64,000 nucleotides of DNA from Pythium myriotylum (taxonomy: Eukaryota > Oomycota > Peronosporomycetes > Pythiales > Pythiaceae), in contig JALJCQ010000008.1 of the NCBI GenBank assembly GCA_023091665.1, forward strand, positions 1 to 64,000, read 5' to 3'. The position numbers and the translations under genes are program-made. Below are positions 13,569-24,474 of the stretch, one piece after another. The notes beneath the pieces were generated by a model that saw only the letters and a program-made list of their open reading frames with translations, made no database searches and was not told the DNA's origin. The stretch's first letter is position 1, and the number at the start of each line of letters is the position of its first letter.

Positions 13569-14340
13569 ATGCGCGGAGTCAAGCTTACCGACGCCGAAAA
13601 GCGTCTGATTTGCCGGGTCCACGAGTACTTCGTCAAAGAAAAAGGACCAACATGACTCACTCAAGCGTGATGTGCGCGATCGTACAGCGGAGTGTCTTGG
13701 ATTCCATCCTACTACCATTAAGACCGTCATCTACGCGAAACCGAAAGACGTCGCACCAACAGCGGCGTCCTCGCCGGCTGCGCCGCCATCTCCGCCCCGA
13801 CCGCGACCAAGAGCTGTGGTTGAAAAATACGGTGATGACATCCGAAGTATTGTCCGCGGGCGTAATTTACGTGGTCAACCTGTGGCGTCACGACTCATCA
13901 AGGCCGACCTACAAAACTTGACAGGTGTGAACTTGAACGACCGAACGCTGCGTGAGGCACTGAAGAAGCTCGGTTTTCGGTACAAGAAGGGCCCCCGATG
14001 GCACTTTCTTGCGGAGTCAGCAGGCGTCGCCATCTTGCGGCTGATCTACTTGAGGATGAAGCGGGCCAATCGCTTGCCCAACGGGCTTCCTCGTCTCCCT
14101 GAGATCTTCCTTGACGAATCATACGTAATCATCACCCACACAAATGACTACGGCTGGCAGGGCAAGCGTTCAATTCGACACCGTCGAAGCGGCAGGGGCA
14201 ACTGAGTTGTGGTCATTAGTGCTGGTGTAGTGTGAAACAACAAGGGGAAGCTGAGCGCTGGCTGGACTGGCGAGTCATTCGTCGTGTGGCGCGCGAATCT
14301 CAAGGGCAAGCGCAAAGCGGACGGTTCCCTTGTCGAGGAT
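13569..14340 (+). pseudogene. Tc1/mariner-IS630-like (DDE_3) transposase fragment
   Basis: The reading begins MRGVKLTDAEKRLICRVHEY, a helix-turn-helix-like N-terminus. It shifts by one base near 13652 and continues DSLKRDVRDRTAECLGFHPTT. The main segment (13672-14205) contains a second helix-turn-helix stretch (LNDRTLREALKKLGFRYKKG) and then LPEIFLDESYV, which fits the first catalytic Asp of this family. A further piece around 14250-14340 reads ESFVVWRANLKGKRKADGS and fits the region after the first Asp. The second Asp and the final Asp/Glu are not seen. With a frameshift, a break near 14205 and no C-terminus, the copy is inactive. The flanking repeat at 13110 and the Copia scrap at 14424 show that it lies within a nest of insertions. 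Confidence 0.7.
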
Positions 14341-14423
14341 GCAAAGTTGTCGCTTACTTTTGGGCTAGACCAATATTATCCAGTAGAGGCAGAGATACAC
14401 AAGGTCATCACCAACTTGTTTCA

Positions 14424-14580
14424 CGTAGATATACGCATCTCCATCACAGGCTGCAAATCTGAGCCAAGTAGTACATGATGGATGGTCCTGAGCCGCCCAT
14501 TGTCAGCTTGCTTCAGTCCGTATAATGCTTTGTTCAGCTTTAGCACATAGTTACTATTGGTTGACATCCCCACTGGAATC
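14424..14580 (-). pseudogene. Copia reverse transcriptase scrap
   Basis: About 50 residues on the minus strand read YVLKLNKALYGLKQA followed by IHHVLLGSDLQP. This is the conserved RVT_2 segment just before the catalytic YVDD motif of Ty1/Copia elements. Nothing upstream or downstream continues the domain, so it is an isolated remnant. Confidence 0.75.
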
Positions 14581-15099
14581 TGGAAAATACACAGAAAACC
14601 TGGAAAGTACAGAGAGCACAAGAAATCTACAGGAAGTGTGGATAGGGGGCGGAAGAGGTTGGGGCAGTCACAACCAGAACCTCCAGTAAAGGATATGAAA
14701 GAAGGAGGGTGTTTTCTGTGGCCTCCCAACTTACAGGCGGCAAGAAAGCGAGTCCCTCGTGGATGCGAAGGCTGGCAAACCAAAACGGGGATGCTCATGG
14801 ACGCGACTGCGCGGCGAGATCGCATCCCGCGTTGCCACAGGGCGGCTTGACTCGACGGCGGTCAACTCGACGTGTCGAACTTGACCCTAACGGCGGATTG
14901 TCTGCAGCAGCGCATCTTCCTGGTCTATGTTCAAGACCGAGGAGGGACTTGTGTGTACCTTACAGTTACAATTCCACCACTACTTCAGCGCAGCGGTGGC
15001 GAGCACGAGCGTATTGATCTGAGATGCATGTGCCCAACTATCGCCCGAGGTGGGTGGAACCTACGATTGCATTACATGCATCAATATCTAATTTTTAGC
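14581..15099. other. No recognisable gene
   Basis: Short overlapping ORFs are present on both strands but none contains a family motif. I see nothing that supports a gene, RNA or repeat here. Confidence 0.5.
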
Positions 15100-15549
15100 T
15101 ATGTAGTCACTGGAGCTATTCCTTCGAGACTGTCTGACCGTGCGGTGCCTGCACGCGTCGAGCAGCATCTTAAGCAGGCAATTAAGGGAATGGAGCTCCC
15201 ACTTCGTGTACAGGGCCTTGATCTTCCCGCTGAATTGTTGCACTGACAGGCCGGCACTCGGCGACAGCGTTCCACGCCAAAGGTCTCTAGCTTGCGCAGT
15301 TCAAATTGCTCCTCGTTACGCGAGCAGTGCATCCAAAAAGAAGTGGCGGAAAATTAGAGTTTTGCTTGCCGTTGTAAAGGACTTCGTCTTTTCCTTGACC
15401 GTTTGCATGACATGAAACCAGCACATCAGAAACTTTGGGGGGTCACCAATGAGGCGGATAGCCTCGCATGTATTTCTTTCGGCTTGGTCAGTATCCACCA
15501 CGATGTATCGCGCAGTTGCGTCGTCGCCAGTCAGGTCTTTCTACAAGTT
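15100..15549 (-). pseudogene. MULE (Mutator-like) transposase fragment
   Basis: On the minus strand the reading KDLTGDDATARYIVVDTDQAE continues into FLMCWFHVMQTVKEKTKSF. The combination of an acidic VVDTDQAE stretch and C-W-F-H-V ahead of a basic helix is typical of MULE-type DDE transposases. A second piece near 15140-15240 in another frame (IKALYTKWELHSL...LLKMLLDAC) fits the region after the catalytic Glu in oomycete MULEs. The segment between the two pieces is deleted or shifted. Its upstream end is joined without a gap to a Gypsy integrase fragment at about 15550, so the catalytic N-terminal half is missing. Confidence 0.6.
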
Positions 15550-16808
15550 AAATGCGTATTCCTCGACAGTGGCTCGCATACCGGGCCACGTGTACCATTG
15601 TCGAATTGCGAGATATGTGCGTTGGACACCAGGATGAGCTACGATGCTGGCGTCGTGAAAGTCATGGAGTACACGTAGCAGCACATCATCGTTCACCGGA
15701 AGTCGCACACGAGGGAATCGTTCGTCGCCGTTCCTTTCGAGCAAGAGACCATCACGCAACTCGAACTGGGCATAACCTTGGTCGCGACGCCGTAGATCTT
15801 CTTGCAGTCGCAGTCACGGGTGTACGCCCGCGCGATGGCACGAGCGAGGTCTTTGTTGACCGCAATCGAGAGCTGTGTACTGGCGATCTGGACATCGCGA
15901 CAGACTACTGCGTTACCTTCAACGAGAAGCAGCTCTTCTCGCGTGGCGAAGTCACCTTGCGGTGGCCGGGACAAGGCGTCAGCCACTACATTATCCCTCC
16001 CCGGGTGGTGAATGAGTTGGAAATCAAACTGACCAAAAAACTCGAGCCACCGCGTCGTCTTGGGTGAGAGTTCCGGGTGGTTGTGGAACCATCGACAGGC
16101 CGAATTATCGGTCCGCACCACGAACGCCTGACCGAGCAGGTACGGTCGCCACTTGCCGAGACACAACTTGATGGCAAACAGTTCCTGCTCATGCGGCGGC
16201 CACTTGGCTTGCGTCGCGTCAAGTTTTTTGCTGTAGAACGCGACGGGATGATCAAAGCCATCATGTTCTTGACTGAGCACGCCACCGACCGCGAGCTTGG
16301 ACGCGTCGGCCGTCACGACAAAGGGACGTGTGGGGTCTGGGAGTCGCAGAACTGGAGCCCGAACTAGCACCGCTTTGATGGCATTGAATGCGCGCTGGTG
16401 GTCCTGTGTCCAGTCGAATGAGCTGGTTTTCTCGAGCAGGGTGGAGAGAGGCGCGACAATCTTAGCGAATCCATCAACAAAGCGACGATAATAGCCTGCC
16501 AATCCGAGGAAGCGTTGCAGGTCGGATCGTCCTGTCGGAGGTGGATAGTCTGCGACCGCCGCGGTCTTGGCCGAATCCATGGCCACACCTGCTTCTGATA
16601 GCACATGCCCCAAAAACTGGATCTGGTGCTGGGCGAACGAGCACTTTGACTTCTTCAAGAACAACTTCTCGCGGTCGAGGACCTCAAACACTGCACGCAG
16701 GTGCGTCACATGCTCCTCGAGCGTCGACGAAAAGATGCACAGATCATCGCGGTATACAACAACAAAGCCCCAACGTGAAGTGTTCACTGAGGCTTCGACT
16801 GATATCAT
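15541..16808 (-). pseudogene. Gypsy (Ty3-like) pol fragment: RT C-terminus, RNase H, integrase zinc domain
   Basis: The 371-residue minus-strand frame starts with the RT active site YRDDL (Asp21, Asp22). The RT thumb and connection follow, with FLGHVLS and FLGLAGYYRRF. RNase H has a full set of acidic residues: Asp168 in TADAS, Glu209 in HEQEL, Asp234 in RTDN and Asp277 in VADALSR. A frameshift near 15740 leads into a second frame with LHDFHDASIVAHPGVQRTYL and WYTWPGM, the H2C2-type integrase N-terminal domain. The sequence then runs straight into MULE sequence. RT palm residues before YRDD are missing, as are the integrase core and the LTRs on this strand, so the copy is truncated at both ends. 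RNase H itself is uninterrupted, suggesting a fairly recent death. Confidence 0.9.
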
Positions 16809-17049
16809 CTACGTCTTCATCATGTGATGTAGCGGTCGTACGTCTTTGACAATCCACCCGGCTCCAAACTAGCGAAGGGGTAGCGCTAGTAGCCGGAAAA
16901 CACTTGCCAAACTTAGCTGCTCACGCTTGGCGGCTGCTGCGATTCCGGTTCAGTCACGACAGACTAACCCGGTTTCGAAAGCAGGCAAAGGCGATCGCAG
17001 AAGGTGGGCAAAGCTTTCTCCACGCAGATATCCAAAGGTGACTAGCGCA

Positions 17050-17223
17050 AGCGAGACAGAATGCTCACCCGGCTAGCGCCTCACGTTGTGTACCCTTTGA
17101 CGGTTCTTCAGAAGCTGGGTAATAGAGGAAATGACTCGCTACCCGATGCTGTCTGATTTGGTAGGCAAACCGGTTGCCAGAACCTTCAGGTACTACGGAA
17201 ATGCAAGGGAGAAGGGGGGACTG
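17050..17223 (+). pseudogene. Gypsy polyprotein C-terminus (chromodomain-like remnant)
   Basis: A plus-strand reading, VVYPLTVLQKL, is followed after a deletion by VIEEMTRYPMLSDLV and ends NAREKGGL and a stop at 17221-17223. The YPLTVLQKL...EEMTRYP arrangement resembles the chromodomain-type tail of oomycete Gypsy polyproteins. The tract gagaaggggggac immediately before 17222 fits a polypurine tract, and an LTR-like TGTGACGG begins there. Confidence 0.5.
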
Positions 17224-17900
17224 TGACGGCCGGAGCGATCAAACAGTCCAAGCAACCGGTCCCAGACCAGAGCAAACGCAAGAAAGACAAATACAATAGA
17301 ATGTATTACCGGGTTTCCCAGTTAATACAGCTCGCCACCACACTATAAAAACCCTCAGTCCGTGGCCTGAGCCACTTCCCTTAGGTTATCGAACCAGGAA
17401 ACTGCTTCACCCAGTCACTTGACCGGCTCCACGACTCACAAGGCAACGCACACACACGCAGTACACACCGCCAGAGCACTCCAACACACAGCCAGTACCT
17501 TAGAGAACCGGGATGTCGAGGTGGCCGCCGATACAACTGCTGTTGTTCGCCCGAAGACTTGGAGCTGACAAGGCAAAAGGGGAAGTCTATTACGGAGGGT
17601 GGGCCGGTTGTCCCGTCCCTCTTATAACCGGGAGAAACTGTTTACTAAACCAGAATCGAGGAGGTACCGGCGGGTGCGAATCAGATTCCAATGGGTTCGC
17701 GGACCAGTACAGATGGCTAATGGCACACACGAAACTAACGGTAATTTTCCGCTAGAACCGGTAATATACCAGACACTTCCCTGAAATCTCTAACTGGCTG
17801 GTAATATTCGCCAGTAGAGTCAGGTACCATGTCTCCCGGTACTATAAGTGTGGCACAACCGGAAACTGGGTATAAATACCCAGCTAGTGTGTAGTACACA
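17222..17900 (+). mobile_element. LTR-like sequence of a Gypsy element
   Basis: The sequence starts TGTGACGG right after a purine tract and ends in a TACACA context near 17900. It contains TATA boxes at about 17344 (tataaaaacc) and 17870 (tataaatacc). No second copy of this LTR lies in the window, so the right boundary is estimated. It belongs to the plus-strand Gypsy tail just upstream, not to the minus-strand pol at 15.5-16.8 kb. Confidence 0.45.
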
Positions 17901-17917
17901 ATTTTAGACCTATCCTA

Positions 17918-17936
17918 AAGAACCACAGTGGTTCTT
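17918..17936. repeat. Perfect 9-bp-arm palindrome at an element junction
   Basis: AAGAACCAC, a central A, and GTGGTTCTT form a perfect inverted repeat exactly between the LTR-like sequence and the broken 3' end of the Copia pol. Confidence 0.8.
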
Positions 17937-17937
17937 G

Positions 17938-18640
17938 ACAGTTTTTGGTCCCACAGAGATGGGGAATTCCGGGAAAGTCCGCGGGGAACCGGTCCCGCTA
18001 CATCAAAATCACGCTCGCACCCAACGAGGAGATCATCAACATACAGCACCACGAGCACTGTCGATCCACTTGCACCATCATCGTTGTTGTGGTGGTGTCG
18101 CACGAACAGACACGGGTCCGATCGACATTGAGCAAAGCCTATGGCCAAAAACACGGAGCGAACTGTCTTGTACCATACAGCTGCTGCCTGCTTGAGACCA
18201 TAAAGGCTACGACGAAGCACACACACCTTGTTCTCGTCGATACGGACTCCGGCAGGTGGCGTACACGGTCTCTTCGAGGTTCCCATTGAGGAACGCGGTC
18301 TCGACATCAAACTGCTTGATCTTCAATCTCTTGCTGCAGCGCACCGATAAGAACACACGGATGGTGCTGATGCTGGCGACTGGCGAGTACGTGTGGAAAT
18401 AGTCGACGCCCTGCGTCTGCCGAAATCCTTGCGCTACCAAGCGAGCCTTGTGGTGGATGACGTTCCCATTTTCATCATACTTACGTAAACACCCATTTCG
18501 ATCCGATCACTTTGGCACCGCGGTCTTGCTACAATGTCCCATGTATGGTTTCGTGCATGGGCACGGATCTCAGCGCGGATGGCTTCTTTCCACTGCTCGG
18601 CTTCAGGCGAAGCCATGGCCTCCGTATACGTGCTCGGTAC
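17938..18640 (-). pseudogene. Copia reverse transcriptase, truncated
   Basis: RVT_2 blocks can be followed on the minus strand: PEAEQWKEAIRAEI at the start, VAQGFRQTQGVDY, SPVASISTIRVFLS, KQFDVETAFLNGNLEETVY, then VLRRSLYGLKQAAAVWY and the catalytic YVDDLLVGC near 18025-18050. Two frame changes break the reading (around 18440 and 18300). The reading ends about 35 residues after YVDD at the palindrome at 17918, so the RT C-terminus, RNase H and 3' LTR are lost. It is the 3' part of the gag-pol that begins at 21397. Confidence 0.93.
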
Positions 18641-19045
18641 TTAATTGGCAGCAATTTCATGGTCATCAAGCCGCGGACGCTTGTTTTCGCGCTCAACGTC
18701 GTCCGTATCATCGGGCGAAGAGCAGTGAGGCGTGGAACATCACGACCTTGTTGGCTGACGTCATCCAAAGCCGGGACATCACTCGGGAGGTGGCGCCGTT
18801 CGTTCATGAGTGAGCGTAGACGGGCAGAGCCACCGCCGGAAAACACCATACGATCACCAACTGAGCGGTGCGGCGGTACAAGACTGGCATCACTATACTG
18901 AATACCTTCGAGAGCACGCGTCCGAGGCGCCGGAAGAGAGTCGTACGACGACGTCTCGAGACTTGGACCTCTTGGACCACGACTTGGACCGCTTGGACGA
19001 GCACCCACAACGACTTGAGTACCGTTGGAGCTCTGCGTCTCACCA

Positions 19046-19078
<33 letters not shown>

Positions 19079-20309
19079 CAAGCGGTACAATCGCAGTAGG
19101 AACATCGTGAGTGGCACCCTGACGACCCGTGTTCGTGTCCGCCTCCATGTCGACGTCACCATCGTCATTATTGTCGACTTCCATCTCTTGCGGTTCAGTT
19201 GGTGGGACAGTCGCGCGTGGCCAGTCGTTGCCACGGTCGCGATCACCAGGAGCAGTAGCAACGTCGCGAGCGCCATCGACGTAGACAAGCATGCGATATG
19301 ACGACGGCGGGCGTTCATCGAGCACCACCGTACGCGTCGTGACGATGCGTTCGTCCTCGAGATCCCAAACAATGTAAGCCTTGGATGTCTCAGAGTAGCC
19401 GAGGAACAGGCACCGATGTGCTTTGGCGTCGAGCTTTATGCGCTTGCTGTCGTCGACAGGGTAGAAACCCTCGGACCCGAAGACACGCAAATAGTCGAGT
19501 ACCGGTCGAATGCCATCCAAAATCTCCACTGGGCATGTGTCGGGCCAAGCCGAGTTGGGGATACAATTGAGGATGTGCGCGATCGCAAGCATAGCGTAGA
19601 CCCACCACACACGATCCGCATTCATGTACTGCATCATCGATCGAGCGCCTTCGGCGAGCGTGCGGTTCATCCGTTCCGCCAAGCCGTTCTGTTGCGGAGA
19701 GTACGGCGCGGACGTCTGGTGGATGATGCCGGCAGTGGCACAAAGCTAGTTGAAGCGCTTGCTTGTGTACTCGCCTCCACTATCCGACCGACGGCACCGG
19801 GCGCGAATGCCATATTGCGTCTGGATCTTGGCCAACAACTCCTTGAATTTCTGGGACACCTCGGATTTTGCCTTGATCGGGTACACATACAGCATCCTCG
19901 AGTAGTCGTCAATGAAAGCCACAGCAAACTTGGCACCACCCTTCGACGGAGGCTTGATGGGCCCCATCATGTCACTGTGGACCAACTCAAAGGGCATACT
20001 GGTCTTCACCTCACTTCCGGACGTGTGGGCAAATGGACTGGTCGTCATCTTGCCGAGTGCACACCCACCCCAGACCCCAGCATCACCATCGTTATCATCG
20101 TACGATGGAATGCCATCGCATGCGTTGGCTGCCGCATTCATGCGAGCACGAGATGCGTGACCGAGCCTAGCATGCCACAGCATGAATCCTGGTTGTGTGG
20201 GCATCCGTACAACCGCACTGTTGGCCTCGGCACCGGACGGCCGAGCGACTCGCCACACAAAGAGCTTGCCGACCTTGGGTATAGTGGCCATGACGGATCC
20301 ATGGACCAT
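18641..20309 (-). pseudogene. Copia integrase (GAG-pre-integrase, core and C-terminal domains)
   Basis: The zinc-binding N-terminal domain shows HARLGH and GCALGK. The DDE core has its first Asp in HSDMMGPI, FIDDYSRMLYVYP in the middle, the second Asp in RSDSGGEYTSKRF and the Glu in LAERMNRTLAEG. An in-frame TAG at about 19747 separates the SKRFN and LCATAGIIHQT segments, with no frameshift. Downstream are the GYSETSKAYIVWD and DERIVTTRTVVLDE segments typical of the Copia integrase C-terminus. A 30-base C run at 19048-19077 (G on this strand) interrupts the linker to RT and destroys frame certainty there. The frame also shifts against the gag-protease frame near 20300. Confidence 0.93.
19048..19077. 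repeat. 30-nt poly-C run
   Basis: Thirty consecutive C on the plus strand lie within the Copia integrase-RT linker. The true length is uncertain because such runs are slippage- and sequencing-prone. Confidence 0.9.
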
Positions 20310-21397
20310 GGTCGAGCACGACTGCGTTCAAATTGGGCAACTGCGACGCCTCCAGCCGTAAGCGCCGGGACCGAGATGAGCTTGCTGTCGAGCTCGGGTA
20401 CGAACAGAACGTCCGTCAATTTCATCGTCTTGCCGTAGTCCAATATAAATCGGACACTACCAAGACCTCTAATACTGAGTCGCTGCCCATTGGCTACCGT
20501 CACCCAAAGTGGAGCGGGCAAATCTTGATACTCGACAAAGTCACCAAAATCACCAGACATGTGCGAGCTTGCTGCGCTGTCCAGGAGCCATGTCATCTTC
20601 TCATCGCCGGGTTGTTCATCCGTCACCGTGAACACAAACTCATCACCGTTTTTCTCGGCCTTCTGGGGGCAGTTAGCTTGCTTGTGACCGGCCTGCTTGC
20701 ACAAGTAGCACTTGCCACGGAACGGACCGTTTGCACTGCCGCCTCCCTTAACTTGTTTCTTGCCGTTTCCACGGCCGCGTTGCTGCTTGCGTGCCTCACC
20801 GCGAGACTGCGGGGTCGCCGCCTTCAGCGCCATCTCCTTCTTCTCACGTCGCTGCAGGGTCTCAAACTCGCGACGGAGCATTTCCTTCGCATTTAGCAAC
20901 GTCACGCCAGTAGACGCCTCGATGATTCTGACCATCGCGTCATACTCCTGGGGGAGACTACCCAAAAGTACCACGAGCTTTTCGTCGCCACCAACCTTCT
21001 CGTCCACAGCCGCAAGCTTGAGGCACAGCTCGTCAAATCACAAGAGGTGGTCCATCAGGTTGCCGCCTTCTTCGAGTTCAAAGTCGCTCAGTTCCTTGCG
21101 CAACTGGACACGGTTGTGAAGGTTCTGCTGCGCGAAGAATGCGCGGAGAACCCCCCACGCCTCCCACGCCGTCTGCGCCTCGCGCACCATAGTCTGGAAC
21201 GTCGGCGAGAGGTTCTTGACGATGAGAGCCAGAGCCCGGAGATCTTGGGCCTTCCAGTTGTTGTCCTGCAGCTGCTGCGGCCCTGGCTTCGACTCGACGT
21301 GGTCGATGACTCCCTAGCGGGCGAGAGTCATGCGCTGGGTGAACTCCCAAAGGAAGTAGTTGTCGGCGGTGAGGAGGTCAGCGGAGCTTGGGCTCAT
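20310..21397 (-). pseudogene. Copia gag and aspartic protease
   Basis: The reading starts at the ATG at 21397-21395 (MSPSSADLLTADNYFLWEF), close to the LTR. Gag-type sequence (NWKAQDLRALALIVKNLS, AWEAWGVLRAFF) runs to a CCHC zinc knuckle, CYLCKQAGHKQANC, with the expected C-x2-C-x4-H-x4-C spacing. The protease follows with the active-site LLDSAASSHM. Two in-frame stops break gag: a TAG after MTLAR and a TGA after DHLL. Both can be explained by C-to-T changes (CAG to TAG, CGA to TGA). The frame is lost near 20300 before integrase. Gag would normally coat the element RNA; this copy cannot make intact protein. Confidence 0.93.
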
Positions 21398-21414
21398 AAC
21401 CTTTAACGAGGGCC

Positions 21415-21734
21415 TGTCGTGTTGGTCTTGTTGGTTGCAGCGCAATCTGAAAAGTAAGTTTACCAGGCCAAAGGCCTTTTAACACACTACTGCTGCTCTC
21501 TCTCTCTGTTTCTGTTTCATTCCTCACTCATATGCAATTTGTATGCAAAGGCAGCTTCTAGAACGTGTCTAGAAGCTTGCCACACTCCTCGTGCACACGT
21601 TACCCACGGCAACTCGGTCAGGTTGCCGTCTGAATCGACGTTTCCAGAACGCGACCAACATTCTGACTCGAGTCGCCAGTTGACGCACCACACAGTGCCA
21701 CACCAATATAACACTGGCGTAATCACTCGCGACA
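21415..21734 (-). mobile_element. 5' LTR of the Copia element
   Basis: Read on the minus strand the sequence starts TGTCGCGAGTG at 21734 and leads into gag at 21397. The terminal TG (CA on the plus strand at 21733-21734) touches tRNA sequence directly. The inner boundary is estimated because the 3' LTR is missing and cannot be aligned. A short inverted pair (agcttctagaacgtgtctagaagctt) lies at about 21553-21578. Confidence 0.7.
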
Positions 21735-21793
21735 ATGGATAGCGTATCAGACTTCGAATCTGGGGGTTGCGGGTTCGAGTCCCGCATCGCGTA
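21735..21793 (+). pseudogene. tRNA-Arg(UCG), 5' end removed by the Copia LTR
   Basis: The sequence from the D-loop to the discriminator base matches the eight intact copies, but the acceptor 5' strand and the 5' half of the D-arm are replaced by LTR sequence ending at 21734. The mature fold is impossible, so this copy is dead. Confidence 0.93.
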
Positions 21794-23097
21794 CTGTCAC
21801 TCTCTTTTTGACACAACACACAACACAACTACTCACAAACAAACAAACAAGACACCGCACACACCGCGCTGCTCTCACACCCACACACACCACACATCCT
21901 CCCCACCTACCTACACCACCGACACACCTCAAACGCCAACCTAGACCACACAATCCACACGCAATTCATCGTTGCCTTGCTGCACCATAAGCGCAGCCGG
22001 TGGGAGCGCGGTCACCACCGTCTGCGGTCGTGCTTCATTCCGCGGCGCTCCACTTTCTTCTCGACTCTTTCCGTTGATCTGTCGGGTCACTTGCCAGCGC
22101 TCCGCGCTTGCGCTTGCTCTCACGTTGCCTTGCTCTCACGTTGCTTTGCTCTCACGTTGCCTTTGCTCCCACGCTGCCTTTGCTCTCACGTTGCCTTTGC
22201 TCCCACGCTGCTTTTACGTCTGCGTCACACCCACCTGGATCTACAGCGAGACTTGTTCTCGTTCTCGATCTCGTTCTGCCCTCGATTCTCGTTGTCATTG
22301 GCGCCTCTGCGTGCGTTTCTTTTCTTTTCTTTTCTTTTCTTTTTTTCTTTTTTCTTTTCTTGTCTCTTCTCGTTCTTGACGTGTTGAGCGAGCTTCGCGG
22401 AGTTGGTCCTACGTGAGAGCGCTGGCGACAAACTGGTTCCAAACCCGCACTCTCTTCTGACCCGACGCGACGCTTGTCTTTCGGCTCGTCTCGGAGGGGC
22501 ACAATCAATCCCGTTAGTCCGATCAATCCCATCAGTCCAATCAATCCCATCAATCCGACACACACGACGAGGGAGGGCGAGAGGGAGAGAGGGGGAGGCT
22601 GCGCCATCATATGGACCTCCCATGCCTGCCAATGTCGTGTTGCAAAGCCAAGACGCCACCGCAACACACTGCCGCCCTCAAACCAACACCAACCACAACA
22701 TCCTATCCGTGTTTCGTTTGTCAGCGATGACCTCCCGTTTCTCATGATCATGATAGCGCCTTCTCTGTCATGCATCGCCCGTCACATGTTGGTGCGTGCG
22801 ACGATGCTGTAGGTGAGTGGAAGCGAGTGAAGAGGGTGCGGAGACAAGGCCTCGGAGCAGTCTGTCCTACCGAAACCATCCAAGGCGAAACGAAACCCCA
22901 CAGCGAACGCGAAAGCGAAAGAAAGCCAAAGAGTCTGTGGGGTATGTAGTGGGGGTAGTGGTTTGGGTGTTGTGTAGTCGTGGTTGTTGTGGTGGTGGAT
23001 TTGTTGTGGATGTGGTGGTGTTGGGGTGTGTTCGTGTTGTGTCGTGTAGTTAGGGTTGGGGTTTTTGTTTGTAGGTGCGTGGTGAGCCGTTTTCGAC

Positions 23098-23170
23098 GCG
23101 CGGTTGGCGCAATGGATAGCGTATCAGACTTCGAATCTGGGGGTTGCGGGTTCGAGTCCCGCATCGCGTA
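23098..23170 (+). tRNA. tRNA-Arg (anticodon TCG)
   Basis: The cloverleaf folds completely. The acceptor GCGCGGT pairs with ATCGCGT (two G-T pairs), followed by discriminator A. The D-stem is GCGC/GCGT. The anticodon stem is TCAGA/TCTGG with loop CTTCGAA, so the anticodon is TCG, reading CGA (Arg). The T-stem is GCGGG/CCCGC with loop TTCGAGT. Internal promoter A box (TGGCGCAATGG) and B box (GGTTCGAGTCC) are intact. A T5 run at 23182-23186, 12 nt downstream, fits a Pol III terminator. There is no intron. Confidence 0.97.
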
Positions 23171-24474
23171 CTGTCACTCTCTTTTTGACACAACACACAA
23201 CACAACTACTCACAAACAAACAAACAAGACACCGCACACACCGCGCTGCTCTCACACCCACACACACCACACATCCTCCCCACCTACCTACACCACCGAC
23301 ACACCTCAAACGCCAACCTAGACCACACAATCCACACGCAATTCATCGTTGCCTTGCTGCACCATAAGCGCAGCCGGTGGGAGCGCGGTCACCACCGTCT
23401 GCGGTCGTGCTTCGTTCCGCGGCGCTCCACTTTCTTCTCGACTCTTTCCGTTGATCTGTCGGGTCACTTGCCAGCGCTCCGCGCTTGCGCTTGCTCTCAC
23501 GTTGCCTTGCTCTCACGTTGCTTTGCTCTCACGTTGCCTTTGCTCCCACGCTGCCTTTGCTCTCACGTTGCCTTTGCTCCCACGCTGCTTTTACGTCTGC
23601 GTCACACCCACCTGGATCTACAGCGAGACTTGTTCTCGTTCTCGATCTCGTTCTGCCCTCGATTCTCGTTGTCATTGGCGCCTCTGCGTGCGTTTCTTTT
23701 CTTTTCTTTTCTTTTCTTTTTTTCTTTTTTCTTTTCTTGTCTCTTCTCGTTCTTGACGTGTTGAGCGAGCTTCGCGGAGTTGGTCCTACGTGAGAGCGCT
23801 GGCGACAAACTGGTTCCAAACCCGCACTCTCTTCTGACCCGACGCGACGCTTGTCTTTCGGCTCGTCTCGGAGGGGCACAATCAATCCCGTTAGTCCGAT
23901 CAATCCCATCAGTCCAATCAATCCCATCAATCCGACACACACGACGAGGGAGGGCGAGAGGGAGAGAGGGGGAGGCTGCGCCATCATATGGACCTCCCAT
24001 GCCTGCCAATGTCGTGTTGCAAAGCCAAGACGCCACCGCAACACACTGCCGCCCTCAAACCAACACCAACCACAACATCCTATCCGTGTTTCGTTTGTCA
24101 GCGATGACCTCCCGTTTCTCATGATCATGATAGCGCCTTCTCTGTCATGCATCGCCCGTCGCATGTTGGTGCGTGCGACGATGCTGTAGGTGAGTGGAAG
24201 CGAGTGAAGAGGGTGCGGAGACAAGGCCTCGGAGCAGTCTGTCCTACCGAAACCATCCAAGGCGAAACGAAACCCCACAGCGAACGCGAAAGCGAAAGAA
24301 AGCCAAAGAGTCTGTGGGGTATGTAGTGGGGGTAGTGGTTTGGGTGTTGTGTAGTCGTGGTTGTTGTGGTGGTGGATTTGTTGTGGATGTGGTGGTGTTG
24401 GGGTGTGTTCGTGTTGTGTCGTGTAGTTAGGGTTGGGGTTTTTGTTTGTAGGTGCGTGGTGAGCCGTTTTCGAC

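Noticed and set aside
19040..19110. Poly-glycine linker as a real protein feature of the Copia integrase
   Set aside because: It comes from a 30-base C run that breaks the frame; slippage or sequencing error is more likely.
23040..23065. Telomere-like TTAGGGTTGGGG word in each tRNA unit
   Set aside because: It is a single partial copy inside a general G/T-rich tract; there is no tandem telomeric repeat.
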